DNA of 35,518 bases, taken from assembly GCF_006861775.1 (NCBI RefSeq), contig NZ_VDGG01000008.1, positions 1 to 35,518 of the forward strand, in the 5' to 3' direction. Shown here piece by piece: positions 10,884 through 18,596 of this stretch (positions within the stretch are counted from its first letter, which is position 1; each line of letters begins with the position of its first letter). The notes under the pieces are model-generated. The model saw only the letters and a program-made list of their open reading frames with translations. It ran no database searches and was not told where the DNA came from. The stretch comes from Psychrobacillus soli (GTDB lineage: Bacteria > Bacillota > Bacilli > Bacillales_A > Planococcaceae). A program made the translations under genes and the position numbers.

Positions 10884-11177
10884 TTAGAATCGTAGATGGC
10901 TTTTACTCTTTTCCTGATCCACTTTATAAATAAATGCAAACACCTCTGCCACTGCTTGATATAGCTCTTCCGGGATGGATTGGTTAATATCAAGCTGACC
11001 AAGAAGTCCTACTAAACTTGCATCTTGTTGGATTGGTACATCATGTTCTTTTGCTTTCGCTAAAATATTTTCTGCAATTTTTCCTTTTCCTTTTGCCACT
11101 ACGGTCGGCGCATCCACGCTACCTGCTTTATACGTTAAAGCAATCGCTTCTTTTCGAACTTGTTTCTCTTCTGTCAT
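10884..11177 (-). CDS. ylqH: Stand-alone FlhB C-terminal-like protein (YlqH family)
   Basis: A 97-residue soluble protein that resembles only the cytoplasmic domain of FlhB/YscU, the switch protein of flagellar and type III export. The alignable part runs through APTVVAKGKGKIAENILAKA to IPEELYQAVAEVFAFIY. No membrane segment is present. The self-cleavage motif NPTH of true FlhB would fall at residues 7-10, which here read VRKE, so autocleavage is not expected. The start overlaps the stop of the FliK-like gene ylqG by 4 bp, so the two are translationally coupled. B. subtilis has the same pair (YlqG-YlqH) outside the flagellar locus. The cellular role is unknown. Confidence 0.88.
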   Translation of the reverse strand: MTEEKQVRKEAIALTYKAGSVDAPTVVAKGKGKIAENILAKAKEHDVPIQQDASLVGLLGQLDINQSIPEELYQAVAEVFAFIYKVDQEKSKSHLRF

Positions 11178-13021
11178 ATGCGAATATCTACTCCTTGCGT
11201 TTCTTTTGAAGCTATACTTGGCAGGATCTTTGATGCAAGTGGTTGTTCTTCAAAAGTTTTCGTAAATACGCCGGATAAAGTATATCCAACTGATAATAAG
11301 CCATCTTTTAGAGCATTTTTAAATGTATTAGCGACCTGCTGCAAATGCGGATCATTATTGAATACGGTAACTGTGACGATTCTATTTTGTACTTGCATAT
11401 CCACAACCGTTTCATCTAATGTTTCTAATTGTAAATAAAACATAATTCTCGCAAAATCTGCGTCTATTTTACCATTTTCTTTCATCCGACCATTCCACTC
11501 TAGCGTCGCATCCATTTTCTTCCCAAGAAATTCTAATGGCACTTGCATAAGCAGTTGATGTTGCGGCCCGTTCTCCCCCGACAAGATTTGCAAACCATTC
11601 ATTCGATTTAATATGGTTTCTGCTCCATCTCTAACGGATGCAGATATTGCTTGATTTTGTAATAATTCCACTAGTTGTGGTTTTAACTGTGAAGCTATTT
11701 GTCTTAGTTCTTCACTGTTACTACCTAGTTTGGCTTCATAATTAAACCCAAGTGTTTTCAATACTTCTTTCATCGCATGTTCAAAAGCTTTTCCATCCAA
11801 TTGGTTTAATACAGCTTGCTCCGACTGAGTGATCAACTGGGAGTTAAAACTATTGGAATTACTTTTAATCATTGTATTTACTTGTTGTAACATTTGGTTA
11901 ACTGTTTCCAAAGTTTGTCCTTTTCCAAGTAGCGTAACTAAATGCTCTTTAGCAGTTAAACCATTTGTATCTTTCTGGAAAATAGCCTGCCCGCTTTGTC
12001 CCGCAAATACTTTAACAAGCGCGTTATGGATTGGTTGAGCTTGGCTTTTTTCTTTCATTAGGGACAACAGTTGTTCTTTTTGTCCTGCATTCAATAAAGG
12101 CTGCATATTTATCCAGTTACGGAGTTGTTCTACAATTGCCCCTTTTTCAGTTGGAGCGGCTTCTACTAATTGCGCCATCCATTGACCCGCTGAGTTAGGT
12201 AAAGAAGGTTGACTAGGCAGAGGGGTAGGGTTCGATAAAGAAGCCGCTAGAGGTAAAACTCCCACTTCCTTTAAGGCTTGTAAAATAGGTAACCTCGCAG
12301 AAATACTTGCTTCATGATTTTGGAGCGCCTCTATTTGCTTTCCAATAATCGCTCCTGCAGTCGGTAAACGAAAAGGCTCTGCAATTTTTTGTAAGCTTTG
12401 CAATACATCATTTTTTAAAGCTTGCGAAATAGTCGAATCTTGTTGTAAAGCCGATTTGAAGCTTTCGATAGATGACTGCAAACCACTCGTGGATTTCCCA
12501 CTTAAGACTGCTTCCAAAAGGCTTGTTGTAAGCGGTAGCTTTAATTCTGTCATTTTTTGTATACCTTCTAGGGCAGCTTTTATCGATACCCCTGGTGGCA
12601 GTTGTTTTAATAATTGCTCTGCTTGTACTAATAAATCTTTCGAAATTGGTATTTGTTCTTTTAAAAAAAATTGGGTTACCGCTTGCATTTCTCTCGTTTT
12701 CGTTAAACTCATCGCCTGTAATAACTGGGTGGCTTGTTGTGGGATCGTATTGCCTCCAGTTAATGGGCCGGTCACTACTTTTAGTTGTACTTCCGGAGAT
12801 GAGTTCGTTACTTGAAAAAAGTGTGCGTCTCCCGCTTTTAAAGGTGTTTCTAGTTTTGCAATGACTTTTTGATTGCCAATTTGCACTTCTGCAATTTGAT
12901 TGGGATAGAGTTTTTTTATCACTCCATGTACAACTTGCCCCTCTTTCATTGGCATTTGTTTACTAGCTGTAATGGTTTGGGATGATTGTGCCCCAATGGA
13001 TGAAAAAGATGGAAAAGTCAT
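11174..13021 (-). CDS. ylqG: Large protein with FliK-like C-terminal domain (YlqG family)
   Basis: A 615-residue, Gln- and Ser-rich protein of unknown role. Residues about 25-90 look like a small beta-domain (GQVVHGVIKKLYPNQIAEVQIG). The middle (about 95-470) is mostly helical, low in aromatics and probably repetitive in fold. The C-terminal region (about 490-590: MQVPLEFLGKKMDATLEWNG, ARIMFYLQLETLDETVVDMQV) resembles the hook-length-control domain of FliK. It has no signal peptide or membrane segment. It lies 9 bp after rnhB and overlaps ylqH by 4 bp. In flagella FliK-C acts on the FlhB cytoplasmic domain, so pairing with an FlhB-C-like protein suggests a paralogous interaction (inference). 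Confidence 0.82.
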   Translation of the reverse strand: MTFPSFSSIGAQSSQTITASKQMPMKEGQVVHGVIKKLYPNQIAEVQIGNQKVIAKLETPLKAGDAHFFQVTNSSPEVQLKVVTGPLTGGNTIPQQATQLLQAMSLTKTREMQAVTQFFLKEQIPISKDLLVQAEQLLKQLPPGVSIKAALEGIQKMTELKLPLTTSLLEAVLSGKSTSGLQSSIESFKSALQQDSTISQALKNDVLQSLQKIAEPFRLPTAGAIIGKQIEALQNHEASISARLPILQALKEVGVLPLAASLSNPTPLPSQPSLPNSAGQWMAQLVEAAPTEKGAIVEQLRNWINMQPLLNAGQKEQLLSLMKEKSQAQPIHNALVKVFAGQSGQAIFQKDTNGLTAKEHLVTLLGKGQTLETVNQMLQQVNTMIKSNSNSFNSQLITQSEQAVLNQLDGKAFEHAMKEVLKTLGFNYEAKLGSNSEELRQIASQLKPQLVELLQNQAISASVRDGAETILNRMNGLQILSGENGPQHQLLMQVPLEFLGKKMDATLEWNGRMKENGKIDADFARIMFYLQLETLDETVVDMQVQNRIVTVTVFNNDPHLQQVANTFKNALKDGLLSVGYTLSGVFTKTFEEQPLASKILPSIASKETQGVDIRI

Positions 13022-13030
13022 ATACTCACC

Positions 13031-13804
13031 TCATTTTATTAAAATGGACTTAATCGGTTCAAACGTTTTTCGATGATGTTCAGTTGGTCCGTATTTTCTT
13101 ATCATCTCCACATGTTCTTTCGTTCCATATCCTGCATGTTTGTTGAATAAATACTGAGGATACGCTTCATGTAATTGATCCATATACTCATCACGAGCTG
13201 TTTTAGCAAGTATAGATGCCGCTGCAATTGCTAAACTTTGTGCATCTCCTTTGATAATGGAGTGTGTTTTTATATTAATCGGCAGCCTCATAGCATCTAC
13301 AAGTACTACAGAAGGTTGTTTATGTAAATTGACGACAGATTCTGTCATGGATTGCTTTGTTGCTTCATAAATATTTAGCTCGTCTATTTTTTCGACTGAT
13401 TGAAAATGAATGAAATAACTAATCGCATTGTTTTTTATAATGTTAGCTAGTTCATTTCGTTTCGCTTTGGTAAGTTGCTTAGAATCGTTTAACCCAATTA
13501 GTTCTTCTGCATGAGTATTTAATACGACTGCTGCTGTCACTACAGGTCCTGCCAATGGTCCTCTACCTGCTTCATCGACCCCTGCTACTAAATCATGTTC
13601 GTTATTACAAAAACTACGATCAAATGATATTTTTTCTTCATGTGCTTGTTTTTCTAGTAGTAACTTTTGCTGCTTTCTTTTCCAACTGTTTAGTAGTTTC
13701 TGAGCACCTACTCTAGTATCATTTTCTAGCTCTTTAAACCAAGTTTCTGAACCGGTTGCATGCTCTAACTTTTCTTTTATTTCTTTCAAACTTAACATAT
13801 TCAC
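13031..13804 (-). CDS. rnhB: Ribonuclease HII
   Basis: A 257-residue RNase HII, which cleaves the RNA strand of RNA-DNA hybrids and removes misincorporated ribonucleotides. The catalytic acidic residues are D77 and E78 (GVDEAGRGPLAGP), D170 (LVDAM) and D205 (KTARDEY). An approximately 65-residue helical N-terminal extension is typical of Bacillus RnhB. The start is GTG at 13804; an in-frame ATG two codons later (13798) is almost equally possible, since the ribosome site (GAGAAAG) is weak. It heads a tight group rnhB-ylqG-ylqH. An 840-bp repeat-filled gap separates it from rbgA. Confidence 0.96.
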   Translation of the reverse strand: MNMLSLKEIKEKLEHATGSETWFKELENDTRVGAQKLLNSWKRKQQKLLLEKQAHEEKISFDRSFCNNEHDLVAGVDEAGRGPLAGPVVTAAVVLNTHAEELIGLNDSKQLTKAKRNELANIIKNNAISYFIHFQSVEKIDELNIYEATKQSMTESVVNLHKQPSVVLVDAMRLPINIKTHSIIKGDAQSLAIAAASILAKTARDEYMDQLHEAYPQYLFNKHAGYGTKEHVEMIRKYGPTEHHRKTFEPIKSILIK

Positions 13805-13822
13805 ATCTACTTTCTCTTGCTT

Positions 13823-13828
13823 ATTATA
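13823..13828 (-). promoter_or_regulatory. Possible -10 box for rnhB-ylqG-ylqH
   Basis: A perfect TATAAT on the minus strand lies about 19 bases ahead of the rnhB start. No good -35 is found at 16-18 bp; the upstream stretch is A-rich. It is offered because the upstream rbgA unit ends in a terminator, so rnhB needs a promoter in this gap. Confidence 0.4.
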
Positions 13829-13948
13829 ATGTATCGGTCGTTTTTTCGTTTAATTAAAAATGCTTGCATAGTTTTTTCTAACGATTTGAATCTATATTTC
13901 AGATTGTAGTGATATTGCGTTTTAAAGTAACCACTAGCCTTCGCGCTT

Positions 13949-14002
13949 GCCGCAGTCATGAGCCAACTCGTGTTGCACACGAGTGGGTCTCATGACTGCG
14001 GC
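13949..14002. repeat. Strong GC-rich inverted repeat between rnhB and rbgA
   Basis: The outer arms of 14 bp pair perfectly (13949-13962 with 13989-14002). After one bulged T at 13988, inner arms of 10 bp (13963-13972 with 13978-13987) pair with a single G-T-type mismatch around a 5-nt loop. No T-run follows on either strand, so it is not a standard terminator. It differs in sequence from the palindromes at 79-219 and 14332-14543. The base composition is much richer in GC than its surroundings. Confidence 0.8.
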
Positions 14003-14113
14003 TCATGCGGCCCGGCGCGCTACGACAAGTATAACCGCTCTATTTATTTAAAGAAGATTATCCAATAAAAAAATGCGCAACGTTACAGGCGTTACTCGCA
14101 ACGTTTATAAATA

Positions 14114-14292
14114 ATGCGTCCAATTCCTGGTCGTCTTCCCCCAAGTCAACTTGTTATTTTAAGAATTGATTGCTTTCACCAGCAATTTGGTTGCTCTCAT
14201 GTTAATTTGATTGCTTTTGGAATAGAATTGGTTGCTATCAATGACCGAATGGTTGCCATAAGCCATTTACTGGATTCTCTTAGTCGAAAAAC
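14114..14292 (+). repeat. Leader plus phased GRTTGCT array, complete internal copy
   Basis: Bases 14114-14232 align without gaps to 35400-35518, with 98 of 119 identities by hand count. The leader (first 57 bases) is about 72% identical and the array part about 92%. The array holds degenerate GRTTGCT units starting at 14168, 14189, 14209, 14230, 14251 and 14272, so the spacings are 21, 20, 21, 21 and 21 bp. The last two units decay (GGTTGCC, GGATTCT). Its end matches bases 1-12 of the window. No gene is evident here. Confidence 0.85.
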
Positions 14293-14331
14293 CTATATAT
14301 TTTTTTAACAAGACGATGCTAAATAAGTAAA

Positions 14332-14543
14332 CAAATTCCATTGATTTTCGCTGCAGGCGTCGACTCCAGCCGAGGCCTGCAGGATGTTGGTCACGAAGGC
14401 GTTGCCACACGATGTGGCGCTCTTAGCCTTAGTTCCTCCGTTGGGCTAATGAGACATCTCAGGCGTACGCGCAAGCGGCGGGGATGGCTCATCGCTCACC
14501 CGGCGGAAAGCGTACGACTGCAGCGAAAATCATAGTGGTCACT
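14332..14543 (+). repeat. Large palindromic intergenic element, copy 2 with extra internal segment
   Basis: The outer arms are a perfect 14-bp inverted repeat (14343-14356 with 14518-14531). The right half is nearly identical to copy 1: 14473-14513 equals 149-189 over 41 bp. Between CCG (14370-14372) and AATGAGACATC (14448) this copy carries 75 nt where copy 1 has 12, including a small GCCAC/GTGGC hairpin. Open frames across it (for example 14341-14535) have no start signal or homology and are not called. It follows the array at 14114-14292 at nearly the same distance as in the left-edge copy. Confidence 0.82.
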
Positions 14544-14605
14544 AAGACACACTATCCCTAAACTGTCCCATTCCATAAACTTTTTTATGTCTGAACCACG
14601 AGAAA

Positions 14606-14633
14606 ACCCTCTTTACCATATGGCAAAAAGGGT
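14606..14633 (-). terminator. Terminator of lepB-rbgA
   Basis: A 12-bp stem with two wobble pairs encloses the loop ATAT, beginning 12 bases past the rbgA stop. On the minus strand it is followed by TTTTC. It lies between rbgA and the palindromic element, so the repeats are outside the rbgA transcript. Confidence 0.82.
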
Positions 14634-14644
14634 GTATTTTTACA

Positions 14645-15496
14645 TTAATATTCTTCTACAAAATCGAACGTCAATTTACCAAGATGTAGATTACGAACGT
14701 CTCGAACGATTAACTCAGCGACTTGATCGTAATCAATTTCGCCGCCACCCGCATAACATCTCCGTAGCTTGCCAATATGGTCGAATGTTTCTACTAGGTC
14801 TTCACTAACTTCTGTTAGCTGATAACGCTCTTCCATGCGCTTCGGATAATGTTCTTGTAGAAAACGAAGCCCATAAACAGCTAGATCTTCCATATTGATC
14901 ACTGCGTCTTTTATCGCACCAGTGAGCGCCAACTTATATCCAACTTGCTGATCTTCAAACTTTGGCCAAAGAATACCAGGTGTATCGAGTAATTCAATTT
15001 CCCTTTCCACTTTGATCCATTGTTGTCTTTTGGTTACACCAGGTGTATTACCGGTTCTCGCAATGTTTTTCTTTGCAAATCGGTTAATGAGTGTAGATTT
15101 TCCTACGTTCGGAATGCCAACAATCATTGCTCGGATTGCACGCGGTTTAATACCTCGGTCTTTCATACGGTCCCATTTCGGCTTTAAAAGCTCTTTAGCG
15201 GCTTTGAAAACAGTTTGTAATCCTTTTCCTTCTAAAGAGTTTATCGCGACAGCAGGATGCCCTTTTGACTCAAAATAAGCTATCCATTTTTTCGTCTGCG
15301 CTTCATCCGCCATATCCATTTTGTTTAAGATGAGTAATCTCGTTTTTTGATGAACAACTTCATCAATCATCGGATTTCGAGAAGACAACGGCAAACGTGC
15401 ATCTATTAACTCAAATATGATGTCAACTAGTTTTAAGTTTTCCGTTACTTCTCTTCTTGCTTTGGCCATATGACCAGGAAACCATTGAATCGTCAT
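14645..15496 (-). CDS. rbgA: 50S ribosome-assembly GTPase RbgA (YlqF)
   Basis: A 283-residue circularly permuted GTPase needed for late 50S subunit maturation. The G motifs come in permuted order: G4 NKMD (58-61), G1 GIPNVGKST (127-135), G2 TPGVT (151-155) and G3 DTPG (171-174). The N-terminal WFPGHMAKA motif is the hallmark of RbgA. A C-terminal helical RNA-binding domain covers about 190-283. It begins 15 bp after lepB with AAGGTGG upstream and is co-transcribed with it. Neighbouring rplS, rimM and rpsP are also ribosome genes. Confidence 0.98.
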   Translation of the reverse strand: MTIQWFPGHMAKARREVTENLKLVDIIFELIDARLPLSSRNPMIDEVVHQKTRLLILNKMDMADEAQTKKWIAYFESKGHPAVAINSLEGKGLQTVFKAAKELLKPKWDRMKDRGIKPRAIRAMIVGIPNVGKSTLINRFAKKNIARTGNTPGVTKRQQWIKVEREIELLDTPGILWPKFEDQQVGYKLALTGAIKDAVINMEDLAVYGLRFLQEHYPKRMEERYQLTEVSEDLVETFDHIGKLRRCYAGGGEIDYDQVAELIVRDVRNLHLGKLTFDFVEEY

Positions 15497-15511
15497 TTTG
15501 TTCCACCTTCT

Positions 15512-16072
15512 TTACTTTACAAAACCAATATCATCCATTGGCCAGAATACGAAGTTCGTACTTCCAATTACTTCATCGATCGCAACAAGACCAATATGTC
15601 TACTATCTTTACTATATCTACGGTTATCTCCCATTACGAATATGTATCCTTCCGGGATTTCATGCTTTTGCGTAATATCTTCTAACGTGAAGTCATCTGT
15701 CAGAGTTCCTTCATTGATCTCGCTTTTATATTGCTCTAAATATGGTTCTGGTAGTTTTTTTCCGTTGATAAATAATTGATCATTATTAAATTCTACATGA
15801 TCACCAGGTAAACCAATAACTCGTTTAATATAATTTTTTTGTTCTGGTGCATGAAATACTACTATATCGTAACGATCTGGTTTGCCAACCATATATCCAA
15901 TTTTGTTAACGACCATACGGTCCCCATTTTGTAAAGTAGGCATCATGGATTCTCCGTCTACTACGATTGGTGTAAATAAAAAGAACCGAATTATTGCTGC
16001 TAGTCCAAAAGCGATCAAAAGAGCTTTCGACCATTCCCATAATTCATTCTTTTCCTTTTTTACTTGTTCCAT
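15512..16072 (-). CDS. lepB: Type I signal peptidase
   Basis: A 186-residue S26 signal peptidase of the small Gram-positive type. One N-terminal membrane anchor covers about 14-34. The catalytic serine is S42 in DGESMMPT and the general-base lysine K83 in YIKRVIGLPGD. MGDNRRYSKDSR is the conserved box E. It removes signal peptides from exported proteins on the outer membrane face. An ATG at 16093 is in frame, but a promoter -10 at 16101-16106 would put the transcript start almost on it. The ATG at 16072, eight bases after GGGGG, is therefore preferred. B. subtilis lacks a signal peptidase gene at this locus; its presence fits other Bacillales. Confidence 0.95.
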   Translation of the reverse strand: MEQVKKEKNELWEWSKALLIAFGLAAIIRFFLFTPIVVDGESMMPTLQNGDRMVVNKIGYMVGKPDRYDIVVFHAPEQKNYIKRVIGLPGDHVEFNNDQLFINGKKLPEPYLEQYKSEINEGTLTDDFTLEDITQKHEIPEGYIFVMGDNRRYSKDSRHIGLVAIDEVIGSTNFVFWPMDDIGFVK

Positions 16073-16100
16073 TAATTTGCCCCCTTCATTCACTCCTTAT

Positions 16101-16129
16101 ATTGTACAAGGAAAATTAGTTTCAAGCAA
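16101..16129 (-). promoter_or_regulatory. Sigma-A-type promoter of lepB-rbgA
   Basis: On the minus strand the -35 is TTGCTT (16124-16129), the spacer 17 bp and the -10 TACAAT (16101-16106). It lies just after the rplS terminator and before lepB. The -35 matches consensus at only three positions. Confidence 0.55.
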
Positions 16130-16162
16130 AAAGAATGACAGCATTTCTTTTGAAAAGAAAAA

Positions 16163-16200
16163 ATGTTGTAGCAAAAGTGGCATCACCTTCACTACAACAT
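16163..16200 (-). terminator. Terminator after rplS
   Basis: Arms ATGTTGTAG (16163-16171) and CTACAACAT (16192-16200) are perfect, with an inner GGTG/CCAC stem on the minus strand, and TTTTTT follows. It ends the rpsP-khpA-rimM-trmD-rplS operon 12 bases past rplS. Confidence 0.92.
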
Positions 16201-16212
16201 TTACTTTTACTA

Positions 16213-16557
16213 TTAGCGACGCTCTTTAATACGAGCTGCTTTACCACGTAGGTCACGTAAGTAGTACAATTTAGCACGACGAACTTTACCACGACGAACA
16301 ACTTCTAAGTTTGCAATTTTTGGTGTGTGTACAGGGAATGTACGTTCAACACCAACACCGGAAGAAATTTTACGAACTGTGAAAGTTTCGCTAATTCCGC
16401 CTCCACGACGTTTAATTACAACTCCTTCGTACATTTGGATACGTTCGCGAGTTCCCTCTACTACCTTAACGTGTACACGAACTGTGTCACCTGGACGGAA
16501 AGTAGGAAGATCTGAGCGTAATTGTTCTTTTGTGATTTCTGAAATAATGTTTTGCAT
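16213..16557 (-). CDS. rplS: Large subunit ribosomal protein L19
   Basis: The 114-residue bL19, at the 30S-50S interface. The family core [20 protein letters not shown] and the basic C-terminus ([28 protein letters not shown]) are complete. Two adjacent ATG codons could start it (16560 or 16557). The second lies at the better distance (8 nt) from AAGGAG and gives the usual MQN N-terminus. It is the last gene of the S16-L19 operon, 118 bp after trmD. That long leader is unusual inside an otherwise tight operon. Confidence 0.97.
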   Translation of the reverse strand: MQNIISEITKEQLRSDLPTFRPGDTVRVHVKVVEGTRERIQMYEGVVIKRRGGGISETFTVRKISSGVGVERTFPVHTPKIANLEVVRRGKVRRAKLYYLRDLRGKAARIKERR

Positions 16558-16563
16558 CATTTT

Positions 16564-16660
16564 CTCTCCTTCTCTAGAATGCTCTTACACACATTAGCTG
16601 TTGCAGCGGAACACCCAAAATCAGTACTTTACATAAAAGTACATAATAAAATATATCATA
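16564..16660 (-). promoter_or_regulatory. Possible L19 leader in the trmD-rplS gap
   Basis: The 118-bp gap is long for this operon. On the minus strand it holds a GTACTTT/AAAGTAC hairpin (about 16632-16651). Downstream is a GTTCCGCTGCAACAGC segment and then the ribosome site. Rfam describes an L19_leader structure upstream of rplS in Bacillus and relatives, thought to mediate autoregulation. I recognise the position, not the consensus fold, so this is tentative. Confidence 0.4.
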
Positions 16661-16678
16661 ACTATTTGTTACATGCAA

Positions 16679-17416
16679 TTATAAATTGCTTTTTAATTCA
16701 TTAATTAATTGTTTTTCTGTCTCACTTAGTTCAACCTTGTCTAACAAATCAGGTCTTCTTTCTACCGTTCGTTTCAACGACTGCTCTTTTCTCCATTTAG
16801 CAATGGCAGCATGATTTCCTGACATTAAAACATCTGGTACTTTATAGCCGCGAAATTCTACTGGACGAGTATAATGCGGATGTTCCAACAGTCCTGTCGA
16901 AAAAGAATCTTGTTCATGTGATTCAGCTTTTCCAAGTACATTTGGTAAAAGTCTAACAACACTATCAACAACAGTCATTGCAGCTAACTCACCACCGGTC
17001 AAAACAAAATCTCCAATGGAAATCTCATCCGTCACTAAATGTTCTCGGATACGTTCATCATAGCCTTCATAATGTCCACAAATGAAAATTAGTTCTTCTT
17101 CTTTCGCAAGTTCTTCTGCTTTTTGTTGCGTAAATCGCTCTCCCTGGGGACAAAGAAGAATAATACGACGTTTATGTTCCGAATGCGTCATAAGCGATTC
17201 TACTGCATTAAAAATGGGTTCTGGCTTCAACACCATACCAGCGCCGCCACCATATGGATAATCATCTACTTGATGATGTTTGTTGCCGGAAAAATCTCGA
17301 AAGTTGATCACATTAATCGCAACTTCTTCTTTTTCTTGCGCCTTTTTCAAAATAGAGGAATTAAAAACCCCTGTAAACATTTCTGGAAAAAGCGAAAGAA
17401 TATGAATGTTCATCAT
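16679..17416 (-). CDS. trmD: tRNA (guanine-37-N1)-methyltransferase TrmD
   Basis: A 245-residue SPOUT methyltransferase that makes m1G37 next to the anticodon and so prevents +1 frameshifts. The knotted SAM site is seen in [23 protein letters not shown] and the loop around [11 protein letters not shown]. The N-terminus [13 protein letters not shown] and the PYGGGAGM motif are typical. The frame opens with two consecutive ATGs; the first overlaps the rimM stop (ATGA). A helical C-terminal tRNA-binding domain covers about 170-245. Confidence 0.98.
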   Translation of the reverse strand: MMNIHILSLFPEMFTGVFNSSILKKAQEKEEVAINVINFRDFSGNKHHQVDDYPYGGGAGMVLKPEPIFNAVESLMTHSEHKRRIILLCPQGERFTQQKAEELAKEEELIFICGHYEGYDERIREHLVTDEISIGDFVLTGGELAAMTVVDSVVRLLPNVLGKAESHEQDSFSTGLLEHPHYTRPVEFRGYKVPDVLMSGNHAAIAKWRKEQSLKRTVERRPDLLDKVELSETEKQLINELKSNL

Positions 17417-17928
17417 GATAACAAACCATCCAGCGCGTCAATCGTAATTTTTTTACTTTCAATATCAACCGTTTTAACGACATCTTCGATATACGGAATA
17501 TAATGTGTTTTTCCTTTTACGGGTTGAACGGCCCAAACGTCATTTGCACCCGTTTGAATGATTTCCGTAACAGTTCCAATTACTTCGCCTTCTAAGGATT
17601 CAACGGAACAGCCGATAATCTCGTGGTAATAAAATTCATTATCTTCTAAATCGGAAAGATACTTTTCGGATACTTTTAATACAGCATCCCGGAAAACTTC
17701 TACATCTTTTAATAATGCATATCCTTCAAACGTTAATAAATCAAAGTTTTTATGCTTACGATGACTAGCGACTTTGACGATAATCGGCTTAGATCCATCC
17801 GCTTTAAAAAGTCCAAGCTCACTACCAACTTCATATCGTTCATCTGCAAAGTCAGTAGTTGAAATAACACGAACTTCTCCCCAAATGCCATGCGTGTTCA
17901 CGATTTTCCCAACATTAAACCATTCCAT
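17413..17928 (-). CDS. rimM: 16S rRNA processing and 30S assembly factor RimM
   Basis: A 171-residue 30S maturation factor that acts on the 3' (head) domain and binds S19. The N-terminal RimM beta-barrel begins [18 protein letters not shown], and the C-terminal PRC-barrel (about 95-170) contains [22 protein letters not shown] stands 8 nt before the ATG. It overlaps trmD by 4 bp. B. subtilis has ylqD between khpA and rimM; here only 44 bp separate them, and that gap holds a terminator-like hairpin. Confidence 0.97.
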   Translation of the reverse strand: MEWFNVGKIVNTHGIWGEVRVISTTDFADERYEVGSELGLFKADGSKPIIVKVASHRKHKNFDLLTFEGYALLKDVEVFRDAVLKVSEKYLSDLEDNEFYYHEIIGCSVESLEGEVIGTVTEIIQTGANDVWAVQPVKGKTHYIPYIEDVVKTVDIESKKITIDALDGLLS

Positions 17929-17949
17929 GTATATTACCTCCTATCAAAA

Positions 17950-17974
17950 AAGGAAGAACAAAGTGTTCTCCCTT
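17950..17974 (-). terminator. Terminator-like hairpin between khpA and rimM
   Basis: Ten-base arms (17950-17959 with 17965-17974), containing wobble pairs, surround a 5-nt loop and overlap the last two bases of the khpA stop codon. On the minus strand TTTTTTG follows directly. The rimM ribosome site comes only a few bases later, so it would act as a partial internal terminator or a 3'-end protector rather than the end of the operon. Confidence 0.7.
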
Positions 17975-18206
17975 AATCTTGAATGTCGACATATGTTTTT
18001 TTCTTTTGGTGACTGCCTGCTGCTGAGTAAACAATAGTACGAACTGCTTTCGCTACTCGCCCTTGTTTGCCAATTACTTTTCCCATATCTTCAGGATGAA
18101 CAGAAAGTTTATAAACTATACGGTTTACATTTTCCTCTTTTTCAATCTGAACTTGTTCAGGATAATCAACTAATGGTTTAACGATTGCTTCGATCAGCTG
18201 CTTCAC
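17973..18206 (-). CDS. khpA: KH-domain RNA-binding protein KhpA (YlqC)
   Basis: A 77-residue single KH domain. The RNA-contact GxxG loop is seen in GKVIGKQGRVAKAVRTI. The family binds many transcripts, usually as a heterodimer with KhpB/Jag, and affects cell division and envelope in streptococci. Start codon is GTG (18206), with GGAGGGG seven bases ahead; the ATG one base earlier is out of frame. It is 14 bp after rpsP. Confidence 0.95.
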   Translation of the reverse strand: MKQLIEAIVKPLVDYPEQVQIEKEENVNRIVYKLSVHPEDMGKVIGKQGRVAKAVRTIVYSAAGSHQKKKTYVDIQD

Positions 18207-18220
18207 ATTGTCCCCTCCGA

Positions 18221-18559
<339 letters not shown>

Positions 18560-18596
18560 GTGTTTTTTCTTAACACCTTATTTTTTTCTAGAAATT

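Noticed and set aside
12456-12815. 119-codon plus-strand frame and other plus-strand frames
   Set aside because: They lie opposite well-supported minus-strand genes, have no ribosome sites or recognisable domains, and read as antisense shadows.
14168-14292. CRISPR array
   Set aside because: The repeated part is only about 7 bp, degenerate and at 21-bp spacing, without identical 25-40 bp repeats or cas genes.
14114-14308. Small gene in the array: both array copies are open from an aligned ATG and would encode similar peptides
   Set aside because: Between copies I count 9 first-, 7 second- and 5 third-position codon differences, so there is no excess of silent changes. The array spacing includes a 20-bp step that shifts the repeat relative to the frame. 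There is no ribosome site.
14341-14535. 64-codon open frame across the palindromic element
   Set aside because: It only reads through the GC-rich palindrome and its insert; it lacks a start signal, and copy 1 does not preserve the frame.
18560-18576. Short GTGTT/AACAC hairpin after ffh
   Set aside because: The stem is only 5-8 bp and the T-run is on the wrong side for minus-strand transcription, where there are genes to terminate.
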